Shown here: positions 5,552-8,404 of the stretch, one piece after another
Numbering within the stretch: the first letter of the stretch is position 1
Layout: every line of letters starts with the position of its first letter
NCBI GenBank assembly: GCA_021157815.1
Contig: JAGGVT010000217.1
Location: forward strand, 1 to 8,404
From: a bacterium
GTDB lineage: Bacteria > JAJVIF01 > JAGGVT01
Direction of reading: 5' to 3'
DNA length: 8,404 bases
The notes under the pieces: model-generated
The model's database searches: none
What the model saw: only the letters and a program-made list of their open reading frames with translations
Told to the model about the DNA's origin: nothing
Made by a program: the position numbers and the translations under genes

Positions 5552-6486
5552 GTGAAGAAGCCCCTCCCAAAATAATGCGGCGCAAACCGGTTACAGACCA
5601 TCCAATGTCTGACCTTTTAAGGATAGATCGTTTTCCACATGTCTGGTGCCCAACCTGCGGTCTTGGCACGGTTGTAAACTGCCTTGGCACGTCGATTTTA
5701 AAAACTCCGGAAGTCGATCCCAATCACATTGCTGTTGTCAGTGGAATTGGCTGCGCGGGACGCGGCGCCGGTTATCTGAGATTTGACAGTTTCCATACTA
5801 CTCACGGGCGTGCTCTTCCGTTCGCAACCGGTCTCTCGTTGAGCCGTCCTGACATGAAAGTAATCGTATTCAGTGGTGATGGCGATATCGTATCAATTGG
5901 CGGAAATCATTTAATTCATGCCGCGCGTCGAAATATGGACATGGTTGTTATCTGCGTGAATAATTTCATCTACGCCATGACCGGCGGACAGACCGCGCCA
6001 ACAACGCCAACTCACGCCAGAAGTTCTACCAGCCCGTTTGGAAACAGCGATCCACCGTTCAATCTTCCCTATCTCGCGGCAAGTTGCGGAGCCACTTATG
6101 TCGCGCGATGGACTGCTCTCCATGTAAGACGCCTGCAGAAATCAATCAGTGAAGTTTTAAAGAAAAAAGGATTCAGCTTCATCGAGGTTATTTCTCCTTG
6201 TCCCACTCTTTATGCGCGATTGAACAATCTGGGCACCGGTCTTGATTTGATGAGATTCTATCACGACAATTCAGAGATCAATAACGACGCGGATTTAAAA
6301 AGCCTCGATATAAATTTTAAAGGCAAAATAATCTGCGGGAAATTTGTTGACCTGGATAGTCCAACCTACCGAGACAGATATGATGAAGAGAATGAACATA
6401 TCCTGGGCGATAAATTTATTCCCTACGATCTGCCGGATTTTCCACATATAAGCAGCAACTCCGACAAGGAAAAGATTGAAAAGTGA
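5548..6486 (+). CDS. korB: 2-oxoglutarate ferredoxin oxidoreductase, beta subunit
   Basis: This is the beta chain (312 aa) of the Kor complex. It carries the TPP diphosphate-binding (PP) domain and, by family knowledge, one [4Fe-4S] cluster. Likely cluster ligands are C34 and C37 (WCPTCG), C69 (GIGCAGR) and C218 (SPCPT). TPP/Mg2+ binding is marked by SGDGD at 109-113 and NNFIYAMTGGQ at 138-148. The segment FDSFHTTHGRALPFATG at 79-95 is typical of 2-oxoglutarate and related beta subunits. No membrane or export signal is present. Length is near family norm, with a polar tail (about 275-312) rich in Asp, Glu and Lys. The ATG overlaps the korA stop by 4 nt, and the gene's own stop overlaps the korC GTG by 4 nt, so the three proteins are made in concert, as expected for subunits of one enzyme. 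Confidence 0.94.
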   Translation: MSEEAPPKIMRRKPVTDHPMSDLLRIDRFPHVWCPTCGLGTVVNCLGTSILKTPEVDPNHIAVVSGIGCAGRGAGYLRFDSFHTTHGRALPFATGLSLSRPDMKVIVFSGDGDIVSIGGNHLIHAARRNMDMVVICVNNFIYAMTGGQTAPTTPTHARSSTSPFGNSDPPFNLPYLAASCGATYVARWTALHVRRLQKSISEVLKKKGFSFIEVISPCPTLYARLNNLGTGLDLMRFYHDNSEINNDADLKSLDINFKGKIICGKFVDLDSPTYRDRYDEENEHILGDKFIPYDLPDFPHISSNSDKEKIEK

Positions 6487-7043
6487 AAAGTGAAATACGA
6501 ATATCCGGTCTCGGCGGCCAGGGTGTAATCAAATGCGCGTATATCATCGGCAAAGCCGCCAGTATTTTTGATACAAAGTTCGCCACGATGACACAGAGCT
6601 TTGGGCCTGAAGCGAGAGGATCATCGTGCAGCGCGCAGCTGGTTATCAAAGATGACCACGTTGAATATCCATATCTGCAGAACACGCAGATTCTTGTCAG
6701 CATGTCGCAGGACGCCTATACAAAATTTGAAACGGAAGTGGATGATGAAGGCCTTATATTGATTGATGACAGCCTTGTGCATCCAACCCCTCCGAGAAAA
6801 AATATCAGGCAGTATGCAATACCCGCAATGAAATTCGCGGAGGAAACAGGCAACAAAATTGTCTTAAATATAATCATGTTCGGTTTTTTTGTCGCGATGA
6901 CTGAAGGATTACTTGATTATGACGCTGCTGTAAAGGCGGTTGAAACATCCGTTTCCAGTTCGACAATCGATATGAACATGAAAGCGTTTAATAAAGGGTT
7001 TGAATACGGAAAGTCCTTGCTGGAAAAAGAGGCACTTCAATAA
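6483..7043 (+). CDS. korC: 2-oxoglutarate ferredoxin oxidoreductase, gamma subunit
   Basis: This is the gamma chain (186 aa) of the 2-oxoacid:ferredoxin oxidoreductase, a single catalytic-domain family protein. Motifs include GLGGQGV at 9-15, TQSFGPEARGSSCSAQLVI at 37-55 and LNIIMFGFF at 128-136. Length is normal. The start is GTG 6483, overlapping the korB TGA by 4 nt, with AAGGA 12 nt upstream, so translation probably depends on coupling with korB. The last residues are unusual in origin: the TAA at 7041-7043 lies inside the left terminal repeat of a 209-bp MITE-like element. If the element is removed at the flanking direct repeat, the frame continues ...LLEKEG and stops at TAA 7254-7256. 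The insertion thus changed the tail from G to ALQ and left the catalytic domain intact. Confidence 0.93.
   Translation: MKSEIRISGLGGQGVIKCAYIIGKAASIFDTKFATMTQSFGPEARGSSCSAQLVIKDDHVEYPYLQNTQILVSMSQDAYTKFETEVDDEGLILIDDSLVHPTPPRKNIRQYAIPAMKFAEETGNKIVLNIIMFGFFVAMTEGLLDYDAAVKAVETSVSSSTIDMNMKAFNKGFEYGKSLLEKEALQ
7022..7030 (+). repeat. Left copy of probable target-site duplication
   Basis: GGAAAAAGA lies inside the korC 3' end, one base from the left terminal repeat. The identical 9-mer follows the right end at 7241-7249. It is A-rich, so chance is not excluded, but its exact placement supports transposition. Confidence 0.6.
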
Positions 7044-7240
7044 ATTGTGTGGGTTATTTGTCCCCCCGTAAAAAAAGTGGCTTTCCCCAATCATGGGGTA
7101 CGTCCACATGAGGCTTCAAATCTGATGTTATCAATATACTATGCTGTAAACTCTTATTTATACTGTATTTATTCACCTGGTTGGGACAGGCCCCTTTTTT
7201 TACTCAATCTAAACTCGACCCACACGATTTATTGAAGAGC
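7032..7240. mobile_element. MITE-like 209-bp element at the korC 3' end
   Basis: The ends 7032-7054 and 7218-7240 are inverted repeats matching at 21 of 23 positions. The core on the left is CTTCAATAAATTGTGTGGGT and the right copy has C for the second T of AATT. GGAAAAAGA flanks both sides directly (7022-7030 and 7241-7249). Extending by one mismatched base makes 10-bp repeats abutting both ends, as a target-site duplication would. A second subterminal inverted pair sits at similar depth: 7068-7088 and 7183-7203, about 17 of 21. The interior has no transposase and no credible ORF, so mobilisation would need an enzyme elsewhere. The family was not recognised. The element carries the korC stop codon. 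Confidence 0.75.
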
Positions 7241-7249
7241 GGAAAAAGA
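7241..7249 (+). repeat. Right copy of probable target-site duplication
   Basis: GGAAAAAGA directly abuts the right terminal inverted repeat. The following AGGATAA gives the inferred ancestral end of korC (Gly then stop at 7254-7256). Confidence 0.6.
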
Positions 7250-7266
7250 AGGATAACAGTTTGCAG

Positions 7267-7287
7267 CCCGGTTTCTCATTAACCGGG
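7267..7287. repeat. Perfect 7-bp hairpin (CCCGGTT/AACCGGG)
   Basis: CCCGGTT (7267-7273) pairs with AACCGGG (7281-7287) across a 7-nt loop. It begins 10 nt after the inferred ancestral korC stop. No T tract follows, so it is not a standard intrinsic terminator. It might protect the 3' end of the mRNA. Confidence 0.5.
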
Positions 7288-7313
7288 AAAATGGTGGTAA
7301 ATTTACGCAATAC

Positions 7314-7333
7314 CCCGGCAAAGGGATGCCGGG
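7314..7333. repeat. Perfect 6-bp GC hairpin
   Basis: CCCGGC (7314-7319) pairs with GCCGGG (7328-7333) across AAAGGGAT. No T tract follows. It may belong with the previous hairpin. Confidence 0.45.
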
Positions 7334-7375
7334 TTACATGAAAAACCGTTGTTATTATGGTTGTTATTATGCAGG

Positions 7376-7442
7376 AATAGCATAGGGAATGGAAATAGCA
7401 AAGGGTTTAAAACCTCTGCTATTTCCATTGCCCTTTGCTATT
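7376..7442. repeat. Long hairpin built from TTTGCTATTT repeats
   Basis: The left arm 7376-7405 pairs with the right arm 7413-7442 over about 30 positions with a few mismatches and one bulged G (7430). The loop is only about 7 nt (TTTAAAA region). The core AATGGAAATAGCA pairs perfectly with TGCTATTTCCATT. TTTGCTATTT recurs at 7434-7443 and 7446-7455, and its complement AAATAGCAAA is at 7394-7403, so the arms are themselves built from short repeats and can pair in more than one register. Confidence 0.7.
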
Positions 7443-7461
7443 TTCTTTGCTATTTATCATC

Positions 7462-7532
7462 TGGGTGCCGCCCACACATCACGTCTTTTTGTGATTTGTG
7501 GGTGAAATGCGTAACTTCGCTGCAAGCACCCA
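7462..7532. repeat. Nested inverted repeats, possible three-way RNA fold
   Basis: The outer pair is TGGGTGC (7462-7468) with GCACCCA (7526-7532), perfect. The inner pair is CCCACACATCAC (7471-7482) with GTGATTTGTGGG (7491-7502), 11 of 12. A third short stem GCG/CGC (7509-7511/7518-7520) can form between them. It resembles a small structured RNA or repeat element. No family was recognised. Confidence 0.5.
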
Positions 7533-7588
7533 TGCTACAAATCCGCAATGAATGGTATAGTCAGATATTGAAAATAAAATATTGAAAT

Positions 7589-7681
7589 CCGAGCCTCGAA
7601 CGTTAGTGAGAGGTATTGCGACAATATTCGCTTTCGAAAAACCTCTCACTAACCTTCGAGGCTTGGTTATTTACTTTTTTT
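7589..7681 (+). terminator. 26-bp-stem hairpin with T tract
   Basis: 7589-7614 pairs with 7641-7666, with one mismatch and one G-U in 26 positions. The 26-nt loop can form a small GCGA/TCGC stem. Downstream is TTGGTTATTTAC and then seven T residues (7675-7681). The complementary side is also T-rich on the - strand. It could stop transcription from kor in front of the lipoprotein promoter. The stem is far longer than an ordinary terminator, so a dispersed palindromic repeat is an alternative. Confidence 0.5.
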
Positions 7682-7741
7682 GTTTAAATCAATCGTGGAT
7701 TGTGGGTGAACTCCTTTTCTTAAAATACATCAACCCAGTTA

Positions 7742-7750
7742 TGCTATAAT
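7742..7750 (+). promoter_or_regulatory. Extended -10 promoter for the lipoprotein gene
   Basis: TGCTATAAT is a perfect TGn plus TATAAT. The -35 region at 17 bp (AAAATA, 7722-7727) is poor, as allowed for extended -10 promoters. Transcription would start near 7757 and give a leader of about 60 nt containing a small GGGT/ACCC hairpin and the Shine-Dalgarno GGAGG (7804-7808), 7 nt before ATG 7816. Confidence 0.55.
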
Positions 7751-7815
7751 ATCAAATCAGTTTAAGATCATATATTAAGGGTACTAACCCATAATAAATC
7801 TTCGGAGGATATAAA

Positions 7816-8404
7816 ATGAAAAAGTACTTCCTGCTCATCACAATAATATTTCTCGTGATGTTGCCGGCATGTTCCGGCAATGGGGAAAATCCAATCTCAC
7901 CGGATGCACCAAACCCGCAGGACCAATCCGCGGGCAGCCATGATGAATTCACGCCGGCTGAGGCATCTGATGTTCTCTATTCACGCGCATCAAGGGACAA
8001 CTGCGCTTACAAGGCATTCGGAATTTACCAGGTCATTATTGATCCTGACGCCCTGACTGGTGAAATCATCCCCGCGCGAAACGCACTGGCAATCGGTGAT
8101 ACATTCGATGCTGACCTGACCCAGTTTTTAACTGTAAGCCCATGCTCCAACTGTCTTCAGATTGACGGCATCAACCTTCTGCCCGGCAATCAGGTACAGG
8201 TCGGATTTGCAGTCAAGCATCCATTTGCGGATATTACAACTCGTCCCGACCTTCATGGTTTCGATGTTCGGGGAATTGTAATCGCTGATGGCAACTACAA
8301 TTTTCCACTCACGATTGTGATGCTGAATGAATTGGATTTCGCATCCGCGCGCGCGAATGTGTCGCTTGTCGCAAACGCGGACGGCTACACGCATCACTTT
8401 GACG
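7816..8404 (+). CDS. Putative lipoprotein, C-terminus beyond the window
   Basis: The frame is open from ATG 7816 to the window end (196 codons, no stop). It is preceded by GGAGG at 7804-7808 and an extended -10 promoter. Residues 1-18 form a signal peptide (MKKYFLLITIIFLVMLPA) ending in a lipobox LPAC with C19. Ser at +2 suggests outer-membrane sorting. A low-complexity Pro/Asn/Asp linker follows (about 22-50). The rest looks beta-rich, with YQVIIDPDALTGEIIPAR at 71-88, SPCSNC at 108-113 (C110, C113; also C63) and a KHPF...HGFDVRGIVI segment at 134-156. I have an impression of similar DP...P.R...HPF...GFDVRG proteins in genomes of uncultured bacteria, but cannot name a family. Function is unknown. 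Two short frames on the opposite strand here are shadows. Confidence 0.85.
   Translation, partial: MKKYFLLITIIFLVMLPACSGNGENPISPDAPNPQDQSAGSHDEFTPAEASDVLYSRASRDNCAYKAFGIYQVIIDPDALTGEIIPARNALAIGDTFDADLTQFLTVSPCSNCLQIDGINLLPGNQVQVGFAVKHPFADITTRPDLHGFDVRGIVIADGNYNFPLTIVMLNELDFASARANVSLVANADGYTHHFD

Larger units (their letters stand above)
7241..7815. other. Palindrome-rich intergenic region before the lipoprotein gene
   Basis: These 575 bp hold no convincing gene. Frames here (for example 7349-7585 on +) are interrupted by strong inverted repeats and show no ribosome-binding site. In order it contains hairpins at 7267-7287, 7314-7333, 7376-7442, 7462-7532 (nested) and 7589-7666, then an extended -10 promoter at 7742-7750 and the 5' UTR of the lipoprotein gene. 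Confidence 0.75.

Noticed and set aside
7047-7235. 62-codon frame across the MITE-like element
   Set aside because: It coincides with the inverted-repeat element, has no Shine-Dalgarno and shows no transposase motif.
7349-7585. 78-codon frame in the palindromic gap
   Set aside because: Its sequence is made of the hairpin arms, with no ribosome-binding site and no protein-like pattern.
7494-7710. Repeated GAT(T)TGTGGGTGAA at 7494 and 7698, resembling the MITE end GTGTGGGT
   Set aside because: The match is short and not extended. There is not enough to claim a related element.
8128-8397. 89-codon frame on the - strand inside the lipoprotein gene
   Set aside because: The + strand frame has signal peptide, lipobox, ribosome-binding site and promoter. 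This frame is its shadow.

Overview
The window reads as a chromosomal segment of an anaerobic or facultatively anaerobic Gram-negative bacterium, probably from an uncultured lineage. The evidence is a complete four-subunit 2-oxoacid:ferredoxin oxidoreductase (korDABC type), a single long bifunctional Rel/SpoT enzyme, and a lipoprotein with Ser after the lipobox Cys, which fits outer-membrane sorting. Base composition is moderate with AT-rich intergenic DNA. Nothing in the sequence fixes the phylum.

Layout. Positions 1-220 hold a repeat block: two identical 26-bp palindrome-containing arms in inverted orientation enclose eight 21-bp tandem units (one shortened to 17 bp). An inositol-monophosphatase-family gene follows on the + strand (344-1156). 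It runs tail to tail, 3 bp apart, into rel on the - strand (1160-3400). A 479-bp AT-rich intergenic region (3401-3879) carries a good sigma70-type promoter facing right, two short palindromes, and two hairpins, one of which overlaps the korD Shine-Dalgarno. Then come korD (3880-4221), a terminator-like pair of hairpins, and the tightly coupled korA-korB-korC block (4364-7043, 4-nt overlaps at both junctions).

The korC stop codon lies inside the left terminal repeat of a 209-bp MITE-like element (7032-7240). The element has 23-bp imperfect terminal inverted repeats and a 9/10-bp flanking direct repeat. Up to the next gene (7241-7815) there is no convincing ORF but a dense run of inverted repeats, ending in a 26-bp-stem hairpin with a T tract. 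An extended -10 promoter and a strong Shine-Dalgarno then lead into a lipoprotein gene (7816 to the window end) that has no stop in the window.

How the genes work together. KorA, KorB, KorC and KorD should form one enzyme that oxidatively decarboxylates a 2-oxoacid, most likely 2-oxoglutarate, to the acyl-CoA with ferredoxin as electron acceptor, or runs in reverse. Rel sets (p)ppGpp levels. The phosphatase and the lipoprotein have no evident functional link to Kor. No clearly new multi-gene system is visible. The most unusual material is non-coding: the MITE that supplies the korC stop, the palindrome-bounded tandem array, the terminator inside the kor locus, and the hairpin cluster before the lipoprotein gene.
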